Shown: positions 6,321 through 15,040 of the stretch, piece after piece
How the letters are laid out: each line of letters begins with the position of its first letter
Position numbering within the stretch: position 1 is the stretch's first letter
Source of the DNA: CALVGQ01 sp964368495
Lineage (GTDB): Bacteria > Bacillota_I > Bacilli_A > Erysipelotrichales > Erysipelotrichaceae
Length of the DNA: 37,663 bases
Assembly (NCBI GenBank): GCA_964368495.1
Contig: CAYJAJ010000014.1
Location: forward strand, 1 to 37,663
Direction of reading: 5' to 3'
The notes under the pieces: model-generated
What the model saw: the letters and a program-made list of their open reading frames with translations, nothing else
Told to the model about the DNA's origin: nothing
Database searches by the model: none
Program-made: the position numbers and the translations under genes

Positions 6321-8198
6321 ATGGAATTAGGTATGTTACAAATTATTACAACGACAGCAAGTCAAGCACTGCCATTAAGAAATGTTGATTTAGTGGTTTA
6401 TATTGTGGATAGTGGAAAAGTGATAAATCTTGTAAGTGATGAGAATGGGTTTGCACCACTTATTGAAATTGAAGCACCTGATAAAGCATTGTCATTGGAT
6501 ATCAATTACGATGGAAAAACATATTCAACAGTGAATTTAAAAGCAACAATTCCAGGATATGTAGAAAGAATTGTGAATGGGATTCAAATTTTTGCACAGC
6601 AAAAAGCAATAATGGAACTAGACATGGCCCCTTTAGAAGATGTGAGAACAATTAGTGAAGACACAATCGAAACAAGTATTTTGATGAAACCAGTAAAAAG
6701 ATCATGCAGTACAACAGCGATAAGTAATAGTGATAATTTAGTTGCACCAATTGTACTAGATTATCCAATTATTCCTAAAACAGTAACAGTACATTTAGGT
6801 AGACCATCAGAATATGCAAGAAATGTAACTGTAACATTTAAAGATTATGTCAAAAATGTTGCTTCATCTGAAATATATCCGACATGGCCAGTAGAGAGCT
6901 TAAAGGCAAATATTTTAGCTCAGATGTCTATAATACTAAATCGTGTCTATACAGAGTGGTATCGAAGCAAAGGGTATGATTTTGATATTACTAATTCAAC
7001 AGCATATGATCAGTATTTTGTTGAAGGAAGAAATATTTTCGATAGTGTTAGTGAAGTTGTTGATGGAATATTTAATCAATATATTCGAAAAATCAACACA
7101 GTCAATCCGTATTATGCTGAATATTGTGATGGAAAAATTGCTTGGTGTAATGGAATGAAACAATGGGGAACAGTGACACTGGCAGAGCAAGGTTATAATG
7201 CTTTTGAAATATTAGAATATTATTATGGAGATGACATTGAAATAGTAACAACAGATCGAATTGAGGGTGTATCAGGTTCATATCCAGGGTTTAGTTTAAG
7301 TAATGGTGTTCGCAGTGATGCAGTGGCAACAATTCAAAATCAGTTAAATCGCATCGCTGTAAATTATCCACTTATACCAAAAATATATCCAGTGGATGGA
7401 ATATTTGGTGATATGACCAAAGAAGCGGTGGAAGTGTTTCAAAAACAATTCAGCTTAACGGTAGATGGTATTGTAGGAACAGCAACATGGTATAAAATTT
7501 CTTACATTTATGTTGCGGTTAAAAAATTAGCTGAACTAGGAGCAGAAGGCGTTGAAGATCGTATTGATTTTGAATATCCAGGAGAGTCAATTCGACAAGG
7601 GGATAAAAATGTTTATGTACAAGAAATTCAATTTTTTATACAAAAAATCGCATTATTTACTTCAAAAGTTCCATCGGTAAAAATCGATAGTAGCTTTGGT
7701 TCTGGGACAAAAGCTGCAGTTGTTGCATTTCAACAGCTTGCGGGATTAACTCCTGATGGTATTGTGGGGCAACAAACATGGAATACACTTGTAATAGCGT
7801 ATAAGGACACCCTCAACATAACTGTACCAAACGAAGAAGTTATGCCAGAGTATCCTGGAACACTCATTCGACGCGGTAGCACTGGGGAAGATGTAAGAGT
7901 CATTCAAAATGCAATGAATGTAGTTAATCAAGCGGTTGGAAATTTATCGTGGATAGCAGTGGATGGTATTTTTGGTGCAGATACTGAAAATGAAGTAAAG
8001 TATTATCAGTCTAAAAATGGGTTAACTGCCGATGGTATTGTTGGTCGTTTAACTTGGAATAGTGTAAGAGATCAATACACATCAGTAAGAAGAAATCCAT
8101 TAGCATACAATGTTGTGAATTTTGAATTAGCTCAAATGTTATATAACAATTATACTAGTTTAATGTATGATATTGATAATGATGAAAGAAGCATTTAG
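6321..8198 (+). CDS. Peptidoglycan-binding protein with three PG_binding_1 domains, probable spore protein
   Basis: This 625-residue protein has an N-terminal beta-rich domain starting ELGMLQIITTTASQALPL, typical of a family in spore-forming Clostridia and relatives. A middle helical region ends in a stretch like the C-terminal signature of SpoIID: WCNGMKQWG at about 275-283, then GYNAFEILEYYYGDDIEIV. Three peptidoglycan-binding repeats follow at about 321-390, 419-487 and 511-579, each opening with YPG and closing with DGIVG..TW. There is no signal peptide and the catalytic half of SpoIID is not evident, so a binding or structural role at the spore cortex is more likely than hydrolysis. The ATG at 6321 is preferred over one 15 bases earlier because GGAGGTG lies 6 bases before it. 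Transcribed alone, divergent from the ABC operon. Confidence 0.85.
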   Translation: MELGMLQIITTTASQALPLRNVDLVVYIVDSGKVINLVSDENGFAPLIEIEAPDKALSLDINYDGKTYSTVNLKATIPGYVERIVNGIQIFAQQKAIMELDMAPLEDVRTISEDTIETSILMKPVKRSCSTTAISNSDNLVAPIVLDYPIIPKTVTVHLGRPSEYARNVTVTFKDYVKNVASSEIYPTWPVESLKANILAQMSIILNRVYTEWYRSKGYDFDITNSTAYDQYFVEGRNIFDSVSEVVDGIFNQYIRKINTVNPYYAEYCDGKIAWCNGMKQWGTVTLAEQGYNAFEILEYYYGDDIEIVTTDRIEGVSGSYPGFSLSNGVRSDAVATIQNQLNRIAVNYPLIPKIYPVDGIFGDMTKEAVEVFQKQFSLTVDGIVGTATWYKISYIYVAVKKLAELGAEGVEDRIDFEYPGESIRQGDKNVYVQEIQFFIQKIALFTSKVPSVKIDSSFGSGTKAAVVAFQQLAGLTPDGIVGQQTWNTLVIAYKDTLNITVPNEEVMPEYPGTLIRRGSTGEDVRVIQNAMNVVNQAVGNLSWIAVDGIFGADTENEVKYYQSKNGLTADGIVGRLTWNSVRDQYTSVRRNPLAYNVVNFELAQMLYNNYTSLMYDIDNDERSI

Positions 8199-8221
8199 AA
8201 AACAAACATCTGTTAAACATT

Positions 8222-8257
8222 AAAAAAAGACGATATTCACACGAATATCGTCTTTTT
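8222..8257. terminator. Bidirectional terminator between the PG-binding gene and psuG
   Basis: A perfect 15-base stem, AAAAAGACGATATTC with GAATATCGTCTTTTT, around the loop ACAC. A-rich and T-rich sides serve the convergent genes on both strands. Confidence 0.9.
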
Positions 8258-8258
8258 A

Positions 8259-9176
8259 CTAAAGCTTTTTGTAGCTGACTGCAATTTTTGCAGCAACTCT
8301 TGCGTTGTTATAAGCTAATTGAAGATTTGAAGCAAGAGATGTGCCTTCTGTCATGTCTTTGATGTTTTTTAATAAAAATGGAGTTGTTTCTTTACCACGT
8401 ATGTTGTTTTCATCTGCAAGTTTTAAAGCCTTTAAGATTACTTGTTCCATTTCGTTAAAATCTAAAGCATATTCTTCAGGAATAGGATTAGCGATTAATG
8501 CACCGCCTTTTAATCCTAAATCCCATTTTGTTTTTAATATCTTTGCGATAAGCTCTTCACTTTCAGCGTTGAAATCAACTTTAAATCCACTTTCTCTAGA
8601 ATAAAATGCAGGAAAGTTTTCAGTTCTAACACCGATTACTGGAACTCCCATTGTTTCAAGATATTCGAGTGTTAAACCGATATCTAATATCGATTTTGCT
8701 CCAGCCCCAACAACTGCAACAGAAGTGTTAGCTAATTCTTGTAAATCAGCACTTATATCCATTGTTGTCTCTGCTCCACGATGAACACCACCGATTCCTC
8801 CAGTTGCAAATATTTTAATGCCTGCCAATTCAGCAATCAACATTGTTGTAGCTACAGTTGTTGCACCAATCTTGTTTGTGGCTAAATAAACAGCAATATC
8901 ACGACGGCTTACTTTACCTACATTTTGCGCTTGGCACATTAATTTTAATTCATCTTCATTTAATCCAACTTTTAGTTTTCCATCAAGCACTGCAATTGTA
9001 GCAGGAATTGCTCCTTCATCACGAATGATTTTCTCTACTTCATAGGCAAAGCTTAAATTGTCAGGATAAGGCATACCGTGGCTTAAAATAGTGCTTTCTA
9101 AAGCGACAATTGGCAAATTGTTGTCAAGTGCATTTTGTATTTCTGGTGTGATTGATAAATAGTTTTTTAAATTCAT
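8259..9176 (-). CDS. psuG: Pseudouridine-5'-phosphate glycosidase
   Basis: PsuG splits pseudouridine 5'-phosphate into uracil and ribose 5-phosphate, breaking the C-C glycosidic bond. The 305 residues match the family throughout: ALESTILSHGMPYPDN near the start (Glu27 in the position of the conserved acid), GKVSRRDIAVYLA, FATGGIGGVHRGAETTMDIS, VVGAGAKSILDI and ALIANPIPEEYAL. Length is normal. Its ATG overlaps the psuK stop by four bases (ATGA), so the two are translationally coupled. The pair forms a complete pathway from pseudouridine, presumably salvaged from degraded tRNA or rRNA. No dedicated pseudouridine transporter gene is next to it. Confidence 0.97.
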   Translation of the reverse strand: MNLKNYLSITPEIQNALDNNLPIVALESTILSHGMPYPDNLSFAYEVEKIIRDEGAIPATIAVLDGKLKVGLNEDELKLMCQAQNVGKVSRRDIAVYLATNKIGATTVATTMLIAELAGIKIFATGGIGGVHRGAETTMDISADLQELANTSVAVVGAGAKSILDIGLTLEYLETMGVPVIGVRTENFPAFYSRESGFKVDFNAESEELIAKILKTKWDLGLKGGALIANPIPEEYALDFNEMEQVILKALKLADENNIRGKETTPFLLKNIKDMTEGTSLASNLQLAYNNARVAAKIAVSYKKL

Positions 9177-10225
9177 GATTTATACTCCTTTAGTATTGTT
9201 TCTAGTAATTCAATGCTCATGTGTGGATTGATTGTTTCATTGGCCATGATGCCAGCAAGTCCTGCAGCTAATGCAAAATCAATTTTCTGTGATGTGCTGT
9301 AGTTGTACATAAACCCATGAATAATAGCGGCCATAAAGGCATCACCACCTCCTGTGGCATTGACCATGATATCCATAGGGCGTAGTGCTTTTTTAATGGT
9401 TTTATAGTGATAATCCATGTAGAAACATCCTTTATCACCTAGACTTACAAATAAGTGTTTAACACCTTGTTTAATAAGCTTTTTTGCCGCAATGGTTAAA
9501 TCTTCATCAGTTTTGATTGTCATATCACTTAGTATTTCAAGTTCTACCAGATTAGGCTTTACTGTATCGAAATAACCAATAAGTGGTTTTATTTTCTCAG
9601 CGTAGGTACATGAAACCGGGTCAATAAAAATTGGAATTTTTTTGCTGTAGGTTTTAAGTAGATATTCAATGGTCTCATAAGGTAAACATGCATCACATGA
9701 TATACAACTTGCCTTTTTGATAACTGACGCATTTTCTTTTAAATGTGGAATATCAATTTTTTGTAGGATATGCATATCTGATGTTGCTACATACATATCA
9801 CCCAAATCGTCAATGATCGATACATAACTTGAGGAACCGTAATTTTCTACTAGTTTGCTGTAAGAATAATCGATGTTAGCCTTGTCACAACTTTCTTTAA
9901 TTATTTGAGAAAAATAATCATCACCAAAAGCTGTAATTAATTTTACATTGCTTCCAAGTTTTGCAAGATTTTCACAGATGTTACGAGTAACACCTCCTAC
10001 TGATGTAGTAATCAGCCCAGGGTTACTATCATAAAGTCGAATTTTGTTTTTTGCATTAGCACAAATATCAAAATTTGCTGCACCAATTCCTAATACATAT
10101 CCTTTTTTTATAGGAGTATAGGAATTGTCGATTGTGTTGATTTTAGGGTGATAATCTACTTTCTTAAATGATTCAATAATTGGGATATTTTGTTTGCATT
10201 TTTTTGTAGCTTCTTGTTTAATCAT
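9173..10225 (-). CDS. psuK: Pseudouridine kinase, PfkB family
   Basis: PsuK phosphorylates pseudouridine for PsuG. The 350-residue protein has a PfkB fold: GIGAANFDI at the start of the sugar-binding lid region, TSVGGVTRNICENLAKLGS (PfkB signature 1), and NATGGGDAF near the C-terminus (signature 2 with the catalytic Asp). About 40 residues precede the kinase domain; many Firmicute pseudouridine kinases carry a winged-helix DNA-binding domain there, but here the stretch is short, lysine-rich and shows no helix-turn-helix. The ATG at 10225 with AGAAGGA before it is chosen over an upstream TTG. Pathway assignment comes from the 4-base overlap with psuG. Confidence 0.9.
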   Translation of the reverse strand: MIKQEATKKCKQNIPIIESFKKVDYHPKINTIDNSYTPIKKGYVLGIGAANFDICANAKNKIRLYDSNPGLITTSVGGVTRNICENLAKLGSNVKLITAFGDDYFSQIIKESCDKANIDYSYSKLVENYGSSSYVSIIDDLGDMYVATSDMHILQKIDIPHLKENASVIKKASCISCDACLPYETIEYLLKTYSKKIPIFIDPVSCTYAEKIKPLIGYFDTVKPNLVELEILSDMTIKTDEDLTIAAKKLIKQGVKHLFVSLGDKGCFYMDYHYKTIKKALRPMDIMVNATGGGDAFMAAIIHGFMYNYSTSQKIDFALAAGLAGIMANETINPHMSIELLETILKEYKS

Positions 10226-10682
10226 AAGTTCCTTCTTTCTATTAAACAATAAATGTTATTTATATATCTAAATGAAGAGTCTATGTTTGTTATATCGAAA
10301 TTCTCTGGACAACTATACTTCACAGGTTGTAGTTTTACAAATAAGAAAATCAAAGTAAACAAGTTGAATTAACAATAGTTAAATCTAACAGTAATTTATG
10401 GTTTAATACAAAAACTGTATATGAATATTATAAACTATTTTTTCATAAATGAAATTAATAAGTTCACAAAAGTAACATAAAATAGTTAAAGTTGTATCAA
10501 AATAGAAATCCGTTATGAATTTTTGAAATCTTGAAATGAATCGTAGACTCTGAAAAGAAGGATTAAATTAGGGTTGATTATTTTTACATTTATAAAAAAA
10601 TAATTGACCAAATGTGTGGATGCGTTACAACCACTGTATAAATACAATATGATTTATGTTGTAGATGCATTAGAAAAATTGA
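10226..10682. other. Intergenic stretch without a recognised gene
   Basis: About 460 AT-rich bases with stops in all frames. It must hold the psuK promoter on the minus strand, though none stands out. On the plus strand TTACAA (10625-10630) and TATGAT (10648-10653) are 17 bases apart just before the SWIM fragment and could be the remnant of that gene's promoter. I see no RNA gene or repeat. Confidence 0.5.
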
Positions 10683-10916
10683 AAGTGGTTATTTCAAGAG
10701 AGGATAAAAAAAGAAGAAATTATTGAACTGAATTGCACATGTTGTAAATCTAAAACTGGGTATTGTGAACATATGGTAGCTGTACTGTTTAATAATTTTG
10801 ATGATGGTGAAGATACAACTTTGCTTGAAAACTTAAAGAAAATTATAGAAAACACAAATAATGAAGTAATAAAATCTATCTTATGTGAGGATATAAAAAA
10901 TAAATCGATAAGATAA
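10683..10916 (+). pseudogene. SWIM zinc-finger protein fragment
   Basis: The plus-strand frame ending with TAA at 10914-10916 encodes EEIIELNCTCCKSKTGYCEH and then MVAVLFNNF. The CxCx(n)CxHxxAxLF-like pattern is the zinc-binding SWIM motif found near the N-terminus of SNF2-type helicases and in standalone SWIM proteins. The frame is closed upstream by TGA at 10680-10682 and no ATG, GTG or TTG start precedes the motif, so the N-terminal part is lost. About 45 acidic, helical residues follow the motif, without a helicase domain. A minus-strand reading frame over the same bases has no recognisable content. I infer a decayed remnant; a sequencing frameshift is the alternative. Confidence 0.65.
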
Positions 10917-10946
10917 ATTAAACAATGCATCTATATTAAATAAAAT

Positions 10947-10978
10947 TAAAAAGGCTAATTCTCGTGTATTAGCCTTTT
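10947..10978 (-). terminator. Terminator of the GH9 gene
   Basis: AAAAGGCTAAT (10949-10959) and ATTAGCCTTTT (10968-10978) form a perfect 11-base stem with an 8-base loop, just after the GH9 stop; the minus-strand T run follows. Confidence 0.85.
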
Positions 10979-10986
10979 AGTTACAC

Positions 10987-13227
10987 TTAAATTAAAGAAC
11001 TTAGCAAAAATACAAATGCTGAATTCCAATAAACTGCAATTTCATTAGTAGTATAACTTCCTACATCATCAACATAACATAATGCACGTGGTGTGTTATC
11101 GTCTAAAACGCTATTAGCGATAGGGTCATCATAAGCAAAATTAGGACCACCTACAAGCGCACCAGGTAGTAATGCATTGGCATCATCTGAATGGCGATTA
11201 TGTACATCAGTTGGTGAATCGTGTCCTGTATCCGTAACAAAAGAAATATTCAATGCATTTCTTCCTAACAAGTAATGAATGTGATTAAAAGCACCATTAG
11301 TATATCGTTCACTTGGTGATAAGGCATTAGCTAAAACTAATATAATAGCATTATCAGCAATATCTGCGTTGCTTCCCCATAAATAATCATCTTCGATAGA
11401 AACAAAGTAGCCATCGCCACGTGTTTTGTTTAAGAGACTTTCAGCTTGTGAAAACAAATGATTGTATAAATCAGAATAAAAATTTTCATCTTCATTTTTC
11501 AATTCTGAAGAATAAAGCAATATAAATGTGGCATAGGTAGATTGATTAGACCAACTGTTACCTTTGAAGGAATCTGTGTTTTCAAAGAAACGAGTTTTAG
11601 CATCTTCTAGATAGCTTTTGTCGTTTGTTGCAGCATATAGAGCAGCTGCAGCGAAATAACGTTCATCATTGTCGTTATCATCACGATATTCTCCAGCACT
11701 AATATCTGATGGGTTTTCTGAAGCTCTATAACCTATACCAGATAAAAAATCATAAGATAAAATTGCAGCATCTAAAGCTTTTTTCGAATACTCAGAATCA
11801 ATGTCTTCAAAAATAATACTCGCTAAAGCCATCGTTCCTGTAAAACCGGCAACACTAGTTGATGAATTTTTAATGACATATAGGTTTTGATTGTCCTCAT
11901 CAGGGCTGACAAAATCTGCGAATTGTGATGTGACAACTTTATCGTAAACATTTCCATCATCAGTTTGCATTTTAAATAGCCAATCTAGCTCAATCTTAAC
12001 TTCATCTAATATATCAGGTAAACCATTTCCACTTTCTGCAGTGCCATTTTCATCATTAAAGTTATCAGGGTTTAATAAATAAGCCAGCAATAAATCGTTG
12101 GTTGCTTTAACACCTGTTTGAACATAGCGACCATAATCACCGGCATCATGCCAACCACCACTTACATCAATTTGATCATCTGTTCCATATATTGTTGCAA
12201 GTTCATTGTGACATTCATCATGGGCAAAGCTACCATAAATACTTGATTCTAATAGGTGTCCGCAGCGTTGGTATGACAACATGTTAGTTGCAGAAATTAA
12301 AATATTGTCAAATAAATTATCTCCGATTTCAAATTCATGAGAATAACCAATCAACTGAGAAACTACTTTGTAGGTTCCTGGTATAGTTAAAGCACTGAAA
12401 TCGCCATAAAAATTAATTTCGTTGGTGTTCGAATTTTCATTTTCTCCTACAATTGCCCCAGTATAAACAACTTGATTATTATTTGTATCTATAATCCAAA
12501 ATGTATCTCCTTGTTCATAAGGAAAAATAGCTCTTTTTTGTGAATTAGTTAAATAACCAGTGTGATTAACTTTAATGTTAGGTTCACTGTATTTATTGTT
12601 TACTTCTTCTACATGGAAATCTTCAATAATGATGTCATGAGAGTTATCTAACGATGTGTTGCCGACATTAAATCCAATTATCCCTCCATAAGATGTGGGG
12701 TTTTTAATAGTAACTTCAACACTGTGATGAGTTAATTCTGGTGTAGCTGAATAGGTTTTGTTTAATGCACTATAACTTGAATTAGTGTCATTAAAAAACA
12801 ACTGCACATCACGTTGATGGGTAGAACTAATTTTAAAAGAAACTCTATAGGTTATATTTTGAATCATTGGCATACTTTCATGATAGACATAAGATTCATC
12901 TATTTCGGTTTTAGTAGAGCTTAAATCCAAAATAATTTGATTGTTTGTGTTTTCCATATCTCCATGATAGCTTTGAAAATACCAAGTTGTTTCAAGTTCT
13001 TCCACTTCTTCTTCATAAGGCTCAGCTGTAGGTGTTGTAATATCATCAGGATTAACCACAGCAACTGTGTCATCAGTGGATGTAGGTGTTGTGCTAGGTG
13101 ATCCAAGAAATGTATCATTTTCGTTTGAAATTAAATAAGTTAAACTATATACAACAACAATACTCAATATAACAGCAAGTATTACTTTAAATTCGTTTTT
13201 AAATCTTCTTTTTTTCGTGTGTTTCAT
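10987..13227 (-). CDS. Membrane-anchored glycoside hydrolase family 9 enzyme
   Basis: This 746-residue protein begins with a basic tail and one membrane helix at about 14-35 (VILAVILSIVVVYSLTYLI). A Thr/Pro/Ser/Glu-rich linker follows to about residue 80, so it is probably a type II membrane protein with the enzyme outside. A beta-sandwich resembling CBM4/9 follows (about 80-215), then the Ig-like domain usual before GH9 catalytic domains (from KVNHTGYLTNSQKRAIFPY). The (alpha/alpha)6 domain carries GGWHDAGDYGRYV with Asp361 and Asp364 as the water-activating pair, and Glu729 in TNEIAVYWNSAF as the acid. GH9 enzymes cleave beta-glucans or, in some clades, exo-act on glucosamine or cello-oligosaccharides. 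The ATG at 13227 has AAGGAG 7 bases upstream. Monocistronic. Substrate unknown. Confidence 0.93.
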   Translation of the reverse strand: MKHTKKRRFKNEFKVILAVILSIVVVYSLTYLISNENDTFLGSPSTTPTSTDDTVAVVNPDDITTPTAEPYEEEVEELETTWYFQSYHGDMENTNNQIILDLSSTKTEIDESYVYHESMPMIQNITYRVSFKISSTHQRDVQLFFNDTNSSYSALNKTYSATPELTHHSVEVTIKNPTSYGGIIGFNVGNTSLDNSHDIIIEDFHVEEVNNKYSEPNIKVNHTGYLTNSQKRAIFPYEQGDTFWIIDTNNNQVVYTGAIVGENENSNTNEINFYGDFSALTIPGTYKVVSQLIGYSHEFEIGDNLFDNILISATNMLSYQRCGHLLESSIYGSFAHDECHNELATIYGTDDQIDVSGGWHDAGDYGRYVQTGVKATNDLLLAYLLNPDNFNDENGTAESGNGLPDILDEVKIELDWLFKMQTDDGNVYDKVVTSQFADFVSPDEDNQNLYVIKNSSTSVAGFTGTMALASIIFEDIDSEYSKKALDAAILSYDFLSGIGYRASENPSDISAGEYRDDNDNDERYFAAAALYAATNDKSYLEDAKTRFFENTDSFKGNSWSNQSTYATFILLYSSELKNEDENFYSDLYNHLFSQAESLLNKTRGDGYFVSIEDDYLWGSNADIADNAIILVLANALSPSERYTNGAFNHIHYLLGRNALNISFVTDTGHDSPTDVHNRHSDDANALLPGALVGGPNFAYDDPIANSVLDDNTPRALCYVDDVGSYTTNEIAVYWNSAFVFLLSSLI

Positions 13228-13247
13228 AGAAGGTCTCCTTTTCATGA

Positions 13248-13256
13248 AGTATATCA
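13248..13256 (-). promoter_or_regulatory. Possible extended -10 promoter of the GH9 gene
   Basis: The minus strand reads TGATATACT, an extended -10 element (TGn then TATACT). No good -35 is present at 17 bases. It lies close upstream of the AAGGAG site. Confidence 0.35.
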
Positions 13257-13257
13257 T

Positions 13258-13571
13258 ACACGAAAAATGTGGGAAGGGTGTGTGAAGGAAATAATTGAAT
13301 TTACAAGATCAAACCCGTGACTTTTCAATTGTTATAATAAGTATCAGATTTTGTGTATCTAATGGAAAAGTATGTATTAGAAAGAATTATTAATGGAAGT
13401 TATTTCCGAAAATATGACACTAAAAAAAATGATATGATTACGAAAAAATCAAACAACCTAATTAATAAAAGTTTAGAATATATTGTTGCTTAATTTATCA
13501 ACTCTTGCTTCAATGATATTCAAATAATTATAGATGAGACAATATGTTTTTTAGAATTAATAGTATAATAC
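13258..13571. other. Divergent intergenic region left of the polysaccharide locus
   Basis: About 310 AT-rich bases between the GH9 gene and the first polysaccharide gene. A second TATAAT box lies at 13333-13338 and another at 13564-13569, neither with a convincing -35. No gene, repeat or insertion-sequence end is recognisable. This is the boundary between the conserved chromosome and the glycan locus. Confidence 0.5.
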
Positions 13572-13601
13572 TTGGTGCATCTCAATATATTTTGGTATAA
13601 T
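13572..13601 (+). promoter_or_regulatory. Promoter of the module A operon
   Basis: TTGGTG at 13572-13577 and TATAAT at 13596-13601 are 18 bases apart, and TGG directly before the -10 makes it an extended -10 element. Transcription would start near 13608, ahead of the PLP-GNAT gene. Confidence 0.6.
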
Positions 13602-13661
13602 AAATAGTGATTAGTGAACTAGATTGAATCATTAAAAAAAGAAAGGTTGGCCAGCAAGCTT

Positions 13662-15038
13662 ATGTATAAAACAATTATTAATTTCTTATTTAAAGATGAA
13701 AATAACAATAAAATTTTCATTAAAAGAGATGATTTACTGCCTTTTTCATTTGGTGGCAATAAAGTACGAATTGCTAATGAATTTTTTGAAGAAATGGAAA
13801 AAAAAAGTAAAGATTGTATTATTGGTTATGGAAGCTCTAGTTCCAATTTGAATCGTGTGATAGCTAGCATGGCATATTGCAAGCAAATCCCGTGCTATAT
13901 TATTTCACCTGCTGATAAAGATAATAAAAGAATTGAGACTAATAATAGTATTTTTGTTAAGAATAGTAATGCTATTTTATATCACTGTACAAGAAGTGAA
14001 GTGGCTGAAACAGTGGATAAAGTAATGAATTTATGTTATTCGAGAGGATTATTACCATATTATATTTATGGGAATCAACATGGCATAGGAAATGAAGTTA
14101 CTCCATTAAATGCTTACAAAAAAGTTTATAATGAAATACAAATACAAAGTAGAGAGATGAAAGAAAAATTTGATTACATTTTTTTAGCAACTGGAACAGG
14201 AATGACTCAAGCAGGATTACAAATTGGTAAAATTTTAGAAGGTGGAACTGAAGAAATAATTGGTATATCGATAGCTAGAAAGTCTGAAGAGGAAAAAAAA
14301 ATAATTAATAACTACATTAATTTATATCTAAACAATGGGAATGATTCACAAAGTATTTCTAACAAAATAAATGTAATAGATAAATATTTGTGCGAAGGAT
14401 ATGGGAACTATACTGTAGAAATTGAAAAGGTAATATATGAAATGTTTTATAAATATGGAATTCCTTTAGATTGTACATACACAGGAAAAGCATTTTATGG
14501 AATGAAAGACTACCTAATACACAATAAAATAAAAGATAAGAAAGTGCTTTTTATACATACTGGAGGAACTCCGCTATTTTTTGATTATACAAAAAAATTT
14601 AATAAAATACATAATGTTATAAACTGTAAAGATGAAGCGAAAATTCTAAATTTCTTGCAAACAATAGATTCTAGATTGCCAGTTAAACTAAGTAGCCGTA
14701 CAAATTTAACTAATTTAGTAGCGAAAGTATTAAAGTTTGGACATGTTTTAACAATAGAGGAAAATAATGAAATAGTGTCTGCAGTGTTTTTTTATTGCAA
14801 TGACACAGAAAATAATAACGCTTATATAACTTTATTGGCTACACTAGAATCATATGAAGGTAATGGGTATGCTAATTCAGTTATGAATGCAATGGAAAAA
14901 ATGGTAAAAAATTATGGAATGAAAACGATTCACTTAGATACGGACAAAACTAATAACTATGCTATTTCTTTTTATAGTAGGCGTAATTACCTAATTCATA
15001 GTATCGAGGATAAAATCCATATGGTAAAGGAGATATAA
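13662..15038 (+). CDS. PLP-dependent ACC deaminase/D-cysteine desulfhydrase-like enzyme fused to a GNAT acetyltransferase
   Basis: Residues 1-320 form a fold-type II PLP enzyme of the ACC deaminase/D-cysteine desulfhydrase group. FIKRDDLLPFSFGGNKVRIA contains the PLP lysine Lys34. GYGSSSSN binds the cofactor phosphate region, FLATGTGMTQAGLQ follows, and the end is FIHTGGTP. Residues from about 335 to 458 are a GNAT N-acetyltransferase with the acetyl-CoA loop ESYEGNGYA (near 398-404) and a closing NNYAISFYSRRNY. Such a fusion is unusual. It opens a tight operon (two bases to the ATP-grasp gene). The start is uncertain: the ATG at 13662 has no good ribosome site at normal distance, while a TTG at 13647 directly abuts GAAAGG. 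I infer production or N-acetylation of an amino acid used to decorate a sugar; a plain deaminase is the alternative. Confidence 0.85.
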   Translation: MYKTIINFLFKDENNNKIFIKRDDLLPFSFGGNKVRIANEFFEEMEKKSKDCIIGYGSSSSNLNRVIASMAYCKQIPCYIISPADKDNKRIETNNSIFVKNSNAILYHCTRSEVAETVDKVMNLCYSRGLLPYYIYGNQHGIGNEVTPLNAYKKVYNEIQIQSREMKEKFDYIFLATGTGMTQAGLQIGKILEGGTEEIIGISIARKSEEEKKIINNYINLYLNNGNDSQSISNKINVIDKYLCEGYGNYTVEIEKVIYEMFYKYGIPLDCTYTGKAFYGMKDYLIHNKIKDKKVLFIHTGGTPLFFDYTKKFNKIHNVINCKDEAKILNFLQTIDSRLPVKLSSRTNLTNLVAKVLKFGHVLTIEENNEIVSAVFFYCNDTENNNAYITLLATLESYEGNGYANSVMNAMEKMVKNYGMKTIHLDTDKTNNYAISFYSRRNYLIHSIEDKIHMVKEI

Positions 15039-15040
15039 AA

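Noticed and set aside
10694..10930. Minus-strand reading frame of 78 residues
   Set aside because: It is the complement of the SWIM fragment; no family resemblance and no ribosome binding site.
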